From Psychrobacter sp. AH5 (lineage in GTDB: Bacteria > Pseudomonadota > Gammaproteobacteria > Pseudomonadales > Moraxellaceae): 64,000 nucleotides of DNA. A model generated the notes under the pieces. That model saw nothing but the letters and a program-made list of their open reading frames with translations, had not been told where the DNA came from and did not search any database. The stretch spans positions 1,240,001-1,304,000 of the forward strand of contig NZ_JAMBMT010000001.1 of NCBI RefSeq assembly GCF_040371085.1. Direction: 5' to 3'. Position 1 is the stretch's first letter. Each line of letters opens with the position of its first letter. Of this stretch, positions 44,031 to 53,342 are shown one piece after another. Both the position numbers and the translations under genes were made by a program.

Positions 44031-45725
44031 TTAAACGACGGCAACTTCTCTAAACATGCCGGCTTCCATGTGATAAAGCAGATGGCAATGCCACGCCCAT
44101 CGTCCCGCCTCTCCTGTGACATCGAAACTAATCTTTTGTGCAGGTTGTACCATTATCGTATGCTTGCGAACTTGAAAGTCGCCATTTGGCGCGCGCAAAT
44201 CGCTCCACATTCCATGCAGATGCATCGGATGATTCATCATAGTGTCATTGACTAAAGTAATACGCACACGCTCGCTTGGTTTGATATTGACCGGCAAAGC
44301 ATCTTTAAACATAAAGCCATCAAGCCCCCAAATATAGCGATCCATGTTACCGGTCAGATGAATCTCAAGCTCTCGTGTGGGTTTATGCTGCTCGGCCATT
44401 ATGTCATCGCCGACAGAGCGCAGCTGACTATAATTCAAAACCTCTCGTTCAATGTTACGCAGGTTAATACCGGGATCATCGAGATTCATGCGCGGGCTAT
44501 CGACACGCATAGCCGTTTTAAAATCATATTCGCTCTTAGCATGTTTTGCTTTATAGCCCTTATCACCCATCGCGCCCATCATATCGGCCATGGTTAGCCA
44601 TTCGATCTTATCCATAGCTGGAATATTAGCGCGAGCGCCTTTTTTGGTAGCAAGCGTAGTAGCGACAAAGCCTGTGCGGTCAATATTTTGCGCGAATATA
44701 GTATGCGCGTCTTTAATCGGGGTAACGATGACATCATAACTCTCGGCGACACCAATACGAAAATCATCGACATCGACCGGCGCCACATCATTACCGTCGG
44801 TGCCGACGACTTTTATTTTAAGTCCAGGAATACGCACATCAAAGATGGTCTGCGCTGAGCCATTGATAAAGCGTAGTTTGACCGGCTGACCTGCTTTGAC
44901 GAGCTGCGTCCAATTAGCCGCCGTGGTTTTACCATTCATCAGATAAGTAAAGGTAGTCTCACCCGATAGATCACTAAAATCTGTCGGCATCATGCGCATC
45001 TGGTTCCACATTTTGCGCTTATCGTAAGCGGCTTCTAAATCGGTAGCGGCAATATCAGACAACAGCTTTTTGAAATCTGGCAAATGATAATTATCAAAGT
45101 CAGCACGCTGCTTGAGTAGTTTTAACAAGTTATGCGGATCGCGATGTGTCCAATCACTAAGCAAAATAACATGGTCTTCCTCGACTGGATAACGCTCCGA
45201 TCCTTTGGGCTCGATTACAATCGCGCCGCGCATACCGGTTTGCTCTTGAAAGCCAGTATGCGAGTGATACCAGTAAGTACCTGATTGCTTGAGGGTGAAC
45301 TTATAAGTAAAAGTGCTATTGGCGGGTATGCCCTCAAAGCTAATACCAGGTACGCCATCCATCTCGAACGGTACTAGCAAGCCATGCCAATGAATAGAGG
45401 TCGACTCATCCATTTGATTATGGACACGAATGATTACCGTATCACCCTCTTGCATCTTAAGCGTTGGCGCTGGCAGTGAGTCATTAATGAGCGTGGCCAG
45501 GCTTTTTTTGCCGTTAACGATAATCATCTTTTGGCTGACATAAAGATCAAACTCATTACCCGTGAGGATGGGCACTTTATGATCGGGTTTATCGCTATTG
45601 ACGGCGATATCTTTTTGACTGATAGCACTATTCGCTATGGACGGCAATGTGGATAGCATTGACGCACCGACTAAGGCCGATGAGCCTGTCAAAAAACGAC
45701 GGCGGTTGAGACTATTATTATTCAT
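44031..45725 (-). CDS. copA: Multicopper oxidase, copper resistance protein A
   Basis: A periplasmic laccase-like enzyme of 564 residues of the PcoA/CopA family, which oxidises Cu(I). A twin-arginine signal is visible (NRRRFLTG, about 7-14). All copper ligand motifs are present: HWHGLL (about 118), WYHSHTGFQ, HPMHLHGMW and the C-terminal WAWHCHLLYHMEAGMF, which includes the type 1 Cys, His and Met. A methionine-rich central part (MRMMPTDF, MADMMGAMGD) is shared with CopA proteins. It is transcribed before copB, with a DUF411 lipoprotein gene further upstream. Confidence 0.95.
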   Translation of the reverse strand: MNNNSLNRRRFLTGSSALVGASMLSTLPSIANSAISQKDIAVNSDKPDHKVPILTGNEFDLYVSQKMIIVNGKKSLATLINDSLPAPTLKMQEGDTVIIRVHNQMDESTSIHWHGLLVPFEMDGVPGISFEGIPANSTFTYKFTLKQSGTYWYHSHTGFQEQTGMRGAIVIEPKGSERYPVEEDHVILLSDWTHRDPHNLLKLLKQRADFDNYHLPDFKKLLSDIAATDLEAAYDKRKMWNQMRMMPTDFSDLSGETTFTYLMNGKTTAANWTQLVKAGQPVKLRFINGSAQTIFDVRIPGLKIKVVGTDGNDVAPVDVDDFRIGVAESYDVIVTPIKDAHTIFAQNIDRTGFVATTLATKKGARANIPAMDKIEWLTMADMMGAMGDKGYKAKHAKSEYDFKTAMRVDSPRMNLDDPGINLRNIEREVLNYSQLRSVGDDIMAEQHKPTRELEIHLTGNMDRYIWGLDGFMFKDALPVNIKPSERVRITLVNDTMMNHPMHLHGMWSDLRAPNGDFQVRKHTIMVQPAQKISFDVTGEAGRWAWHCHLLYHMEAGMFREVAVV

Positions 45726-45858
45726 AATATGACCTAGTTTATCTTATTGAAAATCTACTAACTGTTGTTTGACTTAGATAATTAATAGCTTATTACCAAT
45801 GAGGTATCTTCTTGGCGCTTGGCGTAGGCTAAGACTTATTTACTGATTGAGACTACAG

Positions 45859-46434
45859 CTACAGCTGCGCTTCAGGTGACTCAATCTGCGCATAAACCGT
45901 GCTACTTCCATCTTTGTTAATTTGCATCACTTGATAAGGATCAAATCTGTTTTGATACTCCATGCCGGGGCTTCCCATTGGCATACCCGGAACCGCAAGG
46001 CCGATCGCATCACTTGGCGGATTGGCCAAAAACTGGGCGACATATTTGGCTGGCACATGACCCTCAAACACGTAGCCATCGGTAGTAACAGTAGTATGAC
46101 AAGAGCGCATATTATTAGGGACGCCGTAACGCTGTTTAAAAACCGCTAAGTCTGCTACATCCTGCCCGGTGGCAGTCATTCCATGATCCTCAGTATGATC
46201 GATCCACTCTTTACAGCAGCCGCAATTGGCATCTTTATACACCGTGGCTGAGACGTTTTGTAAAAGTGTGGACGGCGTAGCGGATTTCGTTATAGGACTT
46301 TGTTCTACTGACGTTGCCTGAGACTCAGCAGCACTGGTGCTTGGTTGGCTACAAGCCACTAGCATAGAGCTGGCACTTAGCAAAACCATGGCAGCAAATC
46401 GCTTACTGTGTTTATTGTGTTTATTATTACTCAT
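45859..46434 (-). CDS. DUF411 metal-binding lipoprotein
   Basis: A 191-residue secreted protein with a lipobox (MLVACS, Cys at about 28), so probably a lipoprotein. The DUF411 domain shows TVYKDANCGCCKEWIDH (about residues 63-80) and later GVPNNMRSCHT and GMPMGSPGMEY, with Cys, Met and His residues for metal binding. Such proteins occur regularly in copper loci. AAGGGTGAAAG precedes the ATG at 46434. It is the first gene of the minus-strand group facing the regulator genes, with the cop box between. Confidence 0.88.
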   Translation of the reverse strand: MSNNKHNKHSKRFAAMVLLSASSMLVACSQPSTSAAESQATSVEQSPITKSATPSTLLQNVSATVYKDANCGCCKEWIDHTEDHGMTATGQDVADLAVFKQRYGVPNNMRSCHTTVTTDGYVFEGHVPAKYVAQFLANPPSDAIGLAVPGMPMGSPGMEYQNRFDPYQVMQINKDGSSTVYAQIESPEAQL

Positions 46435-46610
46435 ACTTTCACCCTTATTTATAAGATTGCTATTTGTAAAGTTGCTGTTTATAACATTGCTTTCATTCCA
46501 TAATTTTATGATATAAAAGCGCTTGTTTATCGTGCTATCTCTTTAACTCTCTAATAGCTCTCGTCACTATAGAGTGTAGCTGATACATTCTGACTAATAG
46601 ATGACGTACA

Positions 46611-46628
46611 GATGACAATGCTGTCATC
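46611..46628. promoter_or_regulatory. Cop/Cus box
   Basis: GATGACAATGCTGTCATC is an 18-bp inverted repeat with arms TGACA and TGTCA around four bases, matching the known CusR/CopR box (TGACA-N4-TGTCA type). It lies in the divergent region between the DUF411/copAB genes and the two-component genes, so it probably controls both directions. Confidence 0.8.
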
Positions 46629-46734
46629 TTCAGCGATTTAGATACTCAACCCTTAGCTATTGCTTTACTATTATTCCACAAAGTTTAGCATAGCTAGTTA
46701 GTGATAGCGGCCCGGCCAACTTAAAGGATAAAGC

Positions 46735-47469
46735 ATGAAACTGTTATTGGTAGAAGATGAGCTGAAACTTGGCGAGTATATAAAAAAAGGGCTCAGTGAG
46801 GCCGGCTTTATTGTTGAGCATCAAGCGACAGGCTTAGATGGCTATCAGGCGATGATGAGTGGCAGCTTTAATGTCATCATTATGGATGTGATGCTCCCTG
46901 ATGTTAGTGGCTTTGAGCTGGTAAAAAACTACCGCGCGGCTGGCAAGCTGACGCCTGTACTGTTTTTGACTGCCAAAGATGAGCTAAGCGATAGAGTAAA
47001 GGGCATTGAGATCGGCGGAGATGACTATTTAACCAAGCCTTTTGCTTTTGCCGAACTGATTGTGCGGATCAAAAGCTTATTGCGCCGAGCCAATCAAGCC
47101 GATTATCAAAACACTGTCTTGCAAGTGGCCGATCTTCAGCTAGATATCCTCAAGCGCAGCGTCTATAGAGGTGAGACGCCGATCAAACTGACGGCCAAAG
47201 AGTTTGCTTTATTGCAGTTTTTGCTTGAGCGGCAAGGAGAGGTCCTACCGCGTTCGGTTATTGCTTCGCAGGTTTGGGATATAAATTTTGATAGTGATAC
47301 CAATGTCATTGATGTGGCGATAAGGCGACTGCGTATAAAAATAGATGATGATTTTGAGCTAAAGCTTATTCATACCATACGCGGTATGGGTTACAAATTA
47401 GAAGCGCAAGAGGCGTTAGATGTCTCTGGTGATAGCGCCACTAAATCCAATCCTAGTAGCGCAAAATAG
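46735..47469 (+). CDS. cusR: Copper-responsive OmpR-family response regulator
   Basis: A 244-residue two-component response regulator. The receiver domain has the acidic pair ED (8-9), phosphoacceptor Asp51 in IIMDVMLPD, and Lys in DDYLTKPFA; the C-terminal winged helix carries TAKEFALLQFLLER and VIDVAIRRLRIKID. It belongs to the CusR/CopR branch by its position next to copper genes and a CusR-type box. A Ser-rich tail of about 15 residues follows the DNA-binding domain. AAAGGA precedes the start. The kinase gene begins one base after its stop. Confidence 0.9.
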   Translation: MKLLLVEDELKLGEYIKKGLSEAGFIVEHQATGLDGYQAMMSGSFNVIIMDVMLPDVSGFELVKNYRAAGKLTPVLFLTAKDELSDRVKGIEIGGDDYLTKPFAFAELIVRIKSLLRRANQADYQNTVLQVADLQLDILKRSVYRGETPIKLTAKEFALLQFLLERQGEVLPRSVIASQVWDINFDSDTNVIDVAIRRLRIKIDDDFELKLIHTIRGMGYKLEAQEALDVSGDSATKSNPSSAK

Positions 47470-47470
47470 C

Positions 47471-49018
47471 ATGGCTTATCTATCTGACAAGGCTGACAGT
47501 CGACGACTGCCGTTACTATGGCGCACAATATTTTTATTGACCGTATTTGTAGTCATCTCGCAGGTTATTATCTATATCTGGGTTCAGCGCTCAGTCAAAG
47601 GTCATTTTGAAGAAATGGACGCTGAGATTATCACTCATGCTGCCTTTAATTGGCGACAGCGTCTGACTCATATTGCAAAGCCAAGTACTAACGCTAGCCT
47701 TTCAGAGTCACTAAACCCACCCAAACCTATAAGGCCAATGGGCAATCATTATTTGCATTCTTCTTGGCTTGATTACGATCTAAAAACCGTTATTAGCAAT
47801 AAAAATGGCTCCTTGTTATTTAGCGTGCCAAGTGAGTTTGCTAATGAGTTGGACCGCAGCTTTGATCTGCTAGCTTTAAAACAAGCTCATCAAGAGCAGC
47901 AATTTGTAATTGAGATAAACGATAGACGCTATCGAGCTATCATTATTGAAAACGACAACGATAACGAGCAAACACTAGCGCTCATTGCCTTACCTATCGA
48001 TATTCATCACCATTATTTATTGCAGTTTAATCGTCAGCTGAGTCTGATTTTATTGGCCATTACCCTGCTATTGGTCTCTATCGCTGCCCTAAGTGTGTAT
48101 TGGGGATTTGCGCCGTTAGCCACTATTGTCCAAAAGATGAAAGCTATCAATCCAGAGAGACTCGATGAGAGACTCAAGGTAGAGGAGATGCCAACAGAGC
48201 TTAGAGCTTTGGCAGCATCCTATAACTTAATGCTGGCAAAACTTGATGATAATTTTCAATCCTTATCGCGCTTTTCGGACAATATCGCTCACGAGTTACG
48301 CACGCCAATAGCCACACTGAGTACACAAACGCAGGTGATGCTCACTAAGCCTAGAGAAAAGCTAGAATACATCGAACAACTGCATCAGCAGCATGACACC
48401 TTAGAGCAATTATCAGCGATGATTAATAATATGCTCCTGCTAGCCAAGACTCAAAAAGGGCTAAGTGATTCGCAGATTACTAGCGTAGATACCGAGAGAC
48501 TCATTAGTAAGTTACTAGATTATTTTGAGATGATAGCTGAGGAGCGTGAGATCACTTTTACAAAAACTGGAGAGTTTCAGCCAGTATTAGGTGATGAAGG
48601 TTTATTGCAAAGATTATTTGCCAATTTACTGACAAACGCCATCTATTATGCCGCCAGCAATAGCACCGTTACTATATCAGCTGCTATCAATCCTACAAAC
48701 ACGGCTGTTAATGATAGGGATATCTCTAAAGATAATAAGAGTGATGCCCAAGCCTCAAAACAGTGTTGGCTACAGATAACTTTCACCAATCGCTTAACAA
48801 AACCGTTAACGCAAAGCGAAGCGGATCGATTGTTTGAGCGCTTTTATCGTCAGGATAAAACCAGCCAGCAGCAGTCAGGGTCAGGCTTGGGACTCTCTAT
48901 CGTTCAGGCCATCGTCAATGCTCATAAAGGCCGAGTTACTATCACTATCAAGGATGAGTATGAGTTTGAGGTTGTAGTAGAGTTATTGATGGCTAAAAAT
49001 CTCTCTAAAACTCAGTGA
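47471..49018 (+). CDS. cusS: Copper-sensing histidine kinase
   Basis: A 515-residue membrane kinase partner of the preceding regulator. Two membrane segments (about residues 18-38 and 180-200) enclose a periplasmic sensor region, followed by a HAMP domain, the phosphoacceptor His274 in IAHELRTP, the N box NLLTNAIYYAA and the G box GSGLGLSIV. I start at ATG 47471 rather than the overlapping upstream frame. Its last 14 bases overlap the end of phoR on the opposite strand. Copper sensing is inferred from the neighbourhood and regulator type. Confidence 0.9.
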   Translation: MAYLSDKADSRRLPLLWRTIFLLTVFVVISQVIIYIWVQRSVKGHFEEMDAEIITHAAFNWRQRLTHIAKPSTNASLSESLNPPKPIRPMGNHYLHSSWLDYDLKTVISNKNGSLLFSVPSEFANELDRSFDLLALKQAHQEQQFVIEINDRRYRAIIIENDNDNEQTLALIALPIDIHHHYLLQFNRQLSLILLAITLLLVSIAALSVYWGFAPLATIVQKMKAINPERLDERLKVEEMPTELRALAASYNLMLAKLDDNFQSLSRFSDNIAHELRTPIATLSTQTQVMLTKPREKLEYIEQLHQQHDTLEQLSAMINNMLLLAKTQKGLSDSQITSVDTERLISKLLDYFEMIAEEREITFTKTGEFQPVLGDEGLLQRLFANLLTNAIYYAASNSTVTISAAINPTNTAVNDRDISKDNKSDAQASKQCWLQITFTNRLTKPLTQSEADRLFERFYRQDKTSQQQSGSGLGLSIVQAIVNAHKGRVTITIKDEYEFEVVVELLMAKNLSKTQ

Positions 49019-50084
49019 TAGCAGCTGCCCGTACGTGCGCCGCTGGAAAGATGGCGCTAAAGGTTGAGCCTTTTCCCTCTATAGATTCAATCTGCAGAGT
49101 AGTGTCATATTGATAGAGTACATGCTTGACTATCGCTAGCCCCAACCCTGTACCGCCCGTGGCTCGACTACGTCCGCTATCCACCCGATAAAAACGCTCG
49201 GTCAACCGTGTGACATGGTTTGGGGCGATACCAATACCATTATCAGTAACCGCAAACTGACAACCTGCTGCCGTCTTGGTCCAGCTAATAACAATATTGC
49301 CTTGTCTTGGCGTATATTTGATAGCATTGATCACTAGATTAGATAAGGCACTGTTTAGATACATCTCTGAGCCGTAGAGACCATCATAGGTGTCTATCTG
49401 CAAATGTAGCGTATGGTCATATTCTTGGTTATAAGCCTGCGCGTCATCATAAACTTGCGTGAGCAGCTTAGTCATATCAATGAAATGCAGCTCATGGGTC
49501 TCTTCAATCTCAATGCGCGATAATAATAATAAATCATTGACCACTCTATTCATGCGCGCGGTCTGCTGGGTCATCAGCTCAAACCCGCGTCGCCACTGGG
49601 CTGGCATATCGGGCTGATCGGAGAAATTCTCCAAATAACCCATCAGCACCGTTAAGGGCGTGCGTAGCTCGTGCGAGACATTGGCCACAAAGTCGCGGCG
49701 CATTTGCTCTAAATGTTGCAGGCGCGTCACGTCATAAATAATCAGTAATTTCTCATCACCAAAAGGCGTCAGCTCGCATTTTAGGTAACGATTAGAATCA
49801 CGCCATGACGCAATATGTACCCCATCATTGGGTGTCGCTGTACTCTGATAATACTGCCGAAACTCAGGCACATCAATAAAATCAAAAATACTAGCGCCCT
49901 GATCGCTGGGCTGCAATAGTAATAAATCCTCAGCCGCTTGATTCCACCACTGCAAACCGTCATCGTCATTGAGCAAAATCACCGCGTCACGTAAAGCCCG
50001 CAGAGCACTTCTTATTTTTTTAAGCTGTTCGGTATTATTCTCTAGTGAGGTTTGATGCTGCTGTTGCGCGCTTTGTCTTGGCAT
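49005..50084 (-). CDS. phoR: Phosphate regulon sensor kinase PhoR, lacking membrane segments
   Basis: The kinase partner of PhoB. The 359-residue protein has a PAS domain (about 28-125), phosphoacceptor His138 in VSHELRTPLTVL, N box LSNLVINAIKYTP, and G box GTGLGLAIVKH. PhoR of E. coli has an N-terminal membrane hairpin (431 residues in total); here the start at 50084, supported by AAGGA upstream, leaves only a polar Gln-rich N-terminus. The 51 bp to phoB leave no room for the missing part. It appears to be a cytoplasmic form, perhaps held at the membrane by the Pst complex. Its 3' end overlaps cusS by 14 bp. Confidence 0.88.
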   Translation of the reverse strand: MPRQSAQQQHQTSLENNTEQLKKIRSALRALRDAVILLNDDDGLQWWNQAAEDLLLLQPSDQGASIFDFIDVPEFRQYYQSTATPNDGVHIASWRDSNRYLKCELTPFGDEKLLIIYDVTRLQHLEQMRRDFVANVSHELRTPLTVLMGYLENFSDQPDMPAQWRRGFELMTQQTARMNRVVNDLLLLSRIEIEETHELHFIDMTKLLTQVYDDAQAYNQEYDHTLHLQIDTYDGLYGSEMYLNSALSNLVINAIKYTPRQGNIVISWTKTAAGCQFAVTDNGIGIAPNHVTRLTERFYRVDSGRSRATGGTGLGLAIVKHVLYQYDTTLQIESIEGKGSTFSAIFPAAHVRAAAITEF

Positions 50085-50135
50085 TATCTTTATTCCTTTT
50101 ACTTACTGCTTTCACCTATTATTGTTCAGTCGAGA

Positions 50136-50834
50136 CTATTCAATCAAACTAGAAAACCGATAGCCAGTACCACGCACGGTTTGAATCAAGGTATTGCAGT
50201 CATAAGGTCGTAGTAATTTGCGTAGGCGCCTGATATGCACATCAATAGTGCGATCTTCGATATAAACGTTGCCACCCCAGACCTGATCTAGCAGCTGCGC
50301 TCGGGTGTAAGCACGCTCCGGATGGCTCATAAAAAATGCCAATAGACGATACTCTGTCGGACCGAGCTCAATAACCTTATCATCGGCAGTGATGCGCTGG
50401 CTTTTGGTATCTAGGCTCAGCTTGCCGATCTCAATGGGCTTATCGCGACTCAGCGCGCTAGTACGGCGCAGTACCGCCTTGATTCTGGAGATTAATTCAC
50501 GGGTTGAAAAAGGTTTGGTCATATAATCATCGGCGCCAGCATCAAGCCCGTGCACCTTGCTATCCTCTTCGCTTTTCGCAGTCAGCATAATAACCGGTAT
50601 CTCAGCAAGCAGCTCATCACTTTTTAGCATCCGGCAAAAATCAATGCCGCTTTTGTCTCCAGGTAGCATCCAATCGAGCAAAATAAGCGCCGGCCTATGA
50701 TCCACTACTTGCTGGTGCGCCTCTGCAACATCAGTGGCCTGCAAACTCTCAAAGCCTGCCATCTCTAGGGTCATTATTACCATCTCACGAATGGCAGGCT
50801 CATCTTCCACAATCAAAATCTGCTCATTACGCAT
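50136..50834 (-). CDS. phoB: Phosphate regulon response regulator PhoB
   Basis: An OmpR-family regulator of 232 residues that activates Pho-box promoters under phosphate limitation. Receiver motifs ED (10-11), Asp54 in LILLDWMLPG and DDYMTKPFS are present, as are the winged-helix segments GPTEYRLLAFFMSHPERAYTR and RTIDVHIRRLRK typical of PhoB. GAGG precedes the ATG. A Pho box about 105 bp upstream on its own strand indicates autoregulation. It is cotranscribed with phoR, 51 bp downstream. Confidence 0.94.
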   Translation of the reverse strand: MRNEQILIVEDEPAIREMVIMTLEMAGFESLQATDVAEAHQQVVDHRPALILLDWMLPGDKSGIDFCRMLKSDELLAEIPVIMLTAKSEEDSKVHGLDAGADDYMTKPFSTRELISRIKAVLRRTSALSRDKPIEIGKLSLDTKSQRITADDKVIELGPTEYRLLAFFMSHPERAYTRAQLLDQVWGGNVYIEDRTIDVHIRRLRKLLRPYDCNTLIQTVRGTGYRFSSLIE

Positions 50835-50937
50835 ACCACGACCTCAAAATCAAAGAGTGAAATTAGGAAATAAAAAACATTTAGCAGATAGGAAGTATTA
50901 AATGTCTGCCAATATCGGCCTATTAAAGCACTTTATT

Positions 50938-50955
50938 ATGACAACTTTATGACAT
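50938..50955 (-). promoter_or_regulatory. Pho box for phoBR
   Basis: Read on the minus strand, ATGTCATAAAGTTGTCAT is two 7-bp half sites separated by four A/T-rich bases, as in the consensus CTGTCATAAANCTGTCAT. It lies upstream of phoB. Confidence 0.75.
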
Positions 50956-51080
50956 TTAGCTTTTAAAAAGACTAACAAAAAAGCTGACGGCTCATGATAA
51001 CGACTTTTAGCCTAGATATCAGTCGTAAACGTCTCTTATGTAAATATTCGGCAAATCAAACTTTTATTATAAAAATCTCT

Positions 51081-51098
51081 TTTTCATCAAACTGTCAT
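51081..51098 (+). promoter_or_regulatory. Pho box for pstSCAB
   Basis: TTTTCATCAAACTGTCAT has the 7-4-7 layout, the second half site (CTGTCAT) being perfect and the first weaker. It lies about 115 bp before the pstS start. Confidence 0.7.
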
Positions 51099-51212
51099 AT
51101 TTGCCAGTCACAATGGCCTCACTAAACACGCAGCATGATTTACAAAGTACCAAAATTAACAATTATAAATATTCAATAAACACTTAAATAGGTCTAATTT
51201 TTAGGAGAAATA

Positions 51213-52352
51213 ATGCGTTATTCATTGATGGCGATAGCAATCATTAGCAGCTTTACCTTAGCCGCTTGCAATCAATCACCCAATAGCAACCAAAGCAATG
51301 AGCCAAATACTTCAGCCGCTAATGTCCAATCTGCCCCATCTGCTGAAAGTATCTCGCTGAATATCACCGGAGCCGGTGCTTCTTTTCCGCAGCCCATCTA
51401 CGCTAAATGGTCAGCGGCCTATAACGAAGCGACCGGCGCTCAAGTGAACTATCAGTCGATTGGCTCCTCGGGTGGTATCAAACAAATCATTGCCAAAACC
51501 GTTGATTTTGGGGCGTCCGATGCGCCTATGACGCCAGATGAGTTAGACGCAGCTGGCTTGATTCAATTCCCAACCGTTATCGGCGGCGTGGTGCCTATCG
51601 TCAATATAAAAGGTATTAAGCCTGGGCAATTAAATTTAGATGGCGCGATGCTAGCTGATATCTATCTAGGCAAAATCAGTCACTGGAATGATCCTGCCAT
51701 TGTCGCTATGAACCCTGATCTAAGCCTTCCTGATGCGGCTATTACCACGGTCTTTCGCTCAGACGGTTCGGGCACGACGTTTAACTTTACCGATTATCTG
51801 GCTAAAGTCTCAAGCGCTTGGAGCACTAATGTCGGCGTCGATAAAACCGTGAAATGGCCAACCTCCGCAACTGGTGCGGGCGGCAAAGGGAACGAGGGCG
51901 TTTCAAGCTATGTAACACGTATGAATAACTCTATCGGTTATGTCGAATACGCTTATGCCAAGCAAAACGGCATGGCACACGTGGCGCTGAAGAACGCCGC
52001 CGGCAATATAGTGCAACCTTCTGCGCAAACATTTGCCGCCGCCGGTGACATCGACTGGTCTCAGCAAGAAGGGTTTTATAAAGTCATTACCAACTCTGAG
52101 ACCGAGCAAGCCTGGCCCATCGCTGCGGCAACTTTTATCTTAGTGCATAAGCAGCCTGAGAATGCCAAACAAGTGGCAGGCGTATTGAGGTTTTTTGATT
52201 GGGCTTATAGCCAAGGCGGCGATGATGCTCTTGCTCTAGACTATGTGCCCTTCTCGGATACTGCCGTGGCTTTGTTCAAAGCAAAATGGAACGAGGTGGT
52301 AGATAGCGAAGGCAAGCCTATCTATATCACTAGCGCTAGTCCTGCGCAATAA
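51213..52352 (+). CDS. pstS: Phosphate-binding lipoprotein PstS
   Basis: The periplasmic phosphate receptor of the PstSCAB importer. The 379-residue protein has a lipobox (TLAACN, Cys19), a Ser/Asn-rich spacer and the PstS binding domain: GAGASFPQPIYAKW, SIGSSGGIKQI, GASDAPMTPDEL and FRSDGSGTTFNFTDYL, which carry the phosphate-binding Ser, Asp and Arg residues. The C-terminal part FILVHKQPENAKQV is also typical. AGGAG precedes the start. It is the first gene of pstSCAB with a Pho box upstream. Confidence 0.96.
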   Translation: MRYSLMAIAIISSFTLAACNQSPNSNQSNEPNTSAANVQSAPSAESISLNITGAGASFPQPIYAKWSAAYNEATGAQVNYQSIGSSGGIKQIIAKTVDFGASDAPMTPDELDAAGLIQFPTVIGGVVPIVNIKGIKPGQLNLDGAMLADIYLGKISHWNDPAIVAMNPDLSLPDAAITTVFRSDGSGTTFNFTDYLAKVSSAWSTNVGVDKTVKWPTSATGAGGKGNEGVSSYVTRMNNSIGYVEYAYAKQNGMAHVALKNAAGNIVQPSAQTFAAAGDIDWSQQEGFYKVITNSETEQAWPIAAATFILVHKQPENAKQVAGVLRFFDWAYSQGGDDALALDYVPFSDTAVALFKAKWNEVVDSEGKPIYITSASPAQ

Positions 52353-52388
52353 ATCAAGACTTAACCCGCTTAGAAAATAGAGGCTGTT

Positions 52389-53339
52389 ATGGCAGATCTA
52401 AAATCGCAACTGGCAAAACAAAAACGCTATGACGCGATATTTGTCAATGCGACCAAAGCATTTGCACTGTTAGTGCTATTGTCGCTTGGCGGCATTATGC
52501 TGTCGTTGATTGTCGGAGCTTGGCCGAGTATCACCGAGTTTGGTTTGGGGTTTTATACCAGTAATAACTGGGATACGGTAAATGAGCAATACGGTGCGCT
52601 TGCGCCCATTTACGGTACGCTGGTTACCTCCTTTATCGCTATTTGTATTGCCGTACCCGTCAGCTTTGGGATTGCTATCTTTTTGACCGAGCTATGCCCC
52701 AACTTTTTAAAAAAGCCTTTGGGTATTGCCATTGAGCTGCTGGCAGGCATTCCCTCTATCATTTATGGTATGTGGGGCTTGTTTGTATTTGCGCCGTTTT
52801 TTGGTAATCACATTCAGCCTTGGTTTATTGAAAATATTGGCCCGCTACCTATTATTGGCAAAGTCTTTACCGGTGCGCCGATGGGTTTAGGCATCTTTAC
52901 CGCCTCGTTAATACTGGCGATTATGATTATCCCTTTTATTGCCGCGACCATGCGCGATGTCTTCTCGGTGGTGCCAGACCTGCTAAAAGAGTCGGCGTAT
53001 GGCATGGGCGCCACCACTTGGGAGGTGATGTGCAAAATCATCCTGCCTTATACCAAAGCCGGTGTGGTGGGCGGAGTGATTTTAGGTCTTGGTCGGGCGC
53101 TTGGCGAGACCATGGCCGTGACTTTTTTGATTGGCAATGCCTTTAATATTAGCCCCAGTCTCTTCACCTCTGGAGTGACCATCACCTCAGCACTGGCTAA
53201 CGAGTTTGCTGAAGCCTCTAGTGAGCTGCACTTAGCGTCTTTACTACATTTAGGCTTAATACTATTTGTGATTACCTTTGTGGTGCTATCAATAGCTAAG
53301 CTGATGCTGATGCGTATCGACCAAAAAGCGGGGATTTAA
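52389..53339 (+). CDS. pstC: Phosphate ABC transporter permease PstC
   Basis: One of two inner-membrane permeases of the Pst importer. The 316-residue protein has six to seven hydrophobic spans and the PstC blocks [31 protein letters not shown] and the EAA-like loop [20 protein letters not shown] followed by [18 protein letters not shown] is five bases before the ATG. It lies 36 bp after pstS and ends three bases before pstA. Confidence 0.96.
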   Translation: MADLKSQLAKQKRYDAIFVNATKAFALLVLLSLGGIMLSLIVGAWPSITEFGLGFYTSNNWDTVNEQYGALAPIYGTLVTSFIAICIAVPVSFGIAIFLTELCPNFLKKPLGIAIELLAGIPSIIYGMWGLFVFAPFFGNHIQPWFIENIGPLPIIGKVFTGAPMGLGIFTASLILAIMIIPFIAATMRDVFSVVPDLLKESAYGMGATTWEVMCKIILPYTKAGVVGGVILGLGRALGETMAVTFLIGNAFNISPSLFTSGVTITSALANEFAEASSELHLASLLHLGLILFVITFVVLSIAKLMLMRIDQKAGI

Positions 53340-53342
53340 CTC

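Noticed and set aside
51092..51111. A further Pho box half site after CTGTCAT upstream of pstS
   Set aside because: The next possible half site (CAGTCAC) is 13 bp away and not 11, so only the 51081-51098 pair fits the 7-4-7 spacing.
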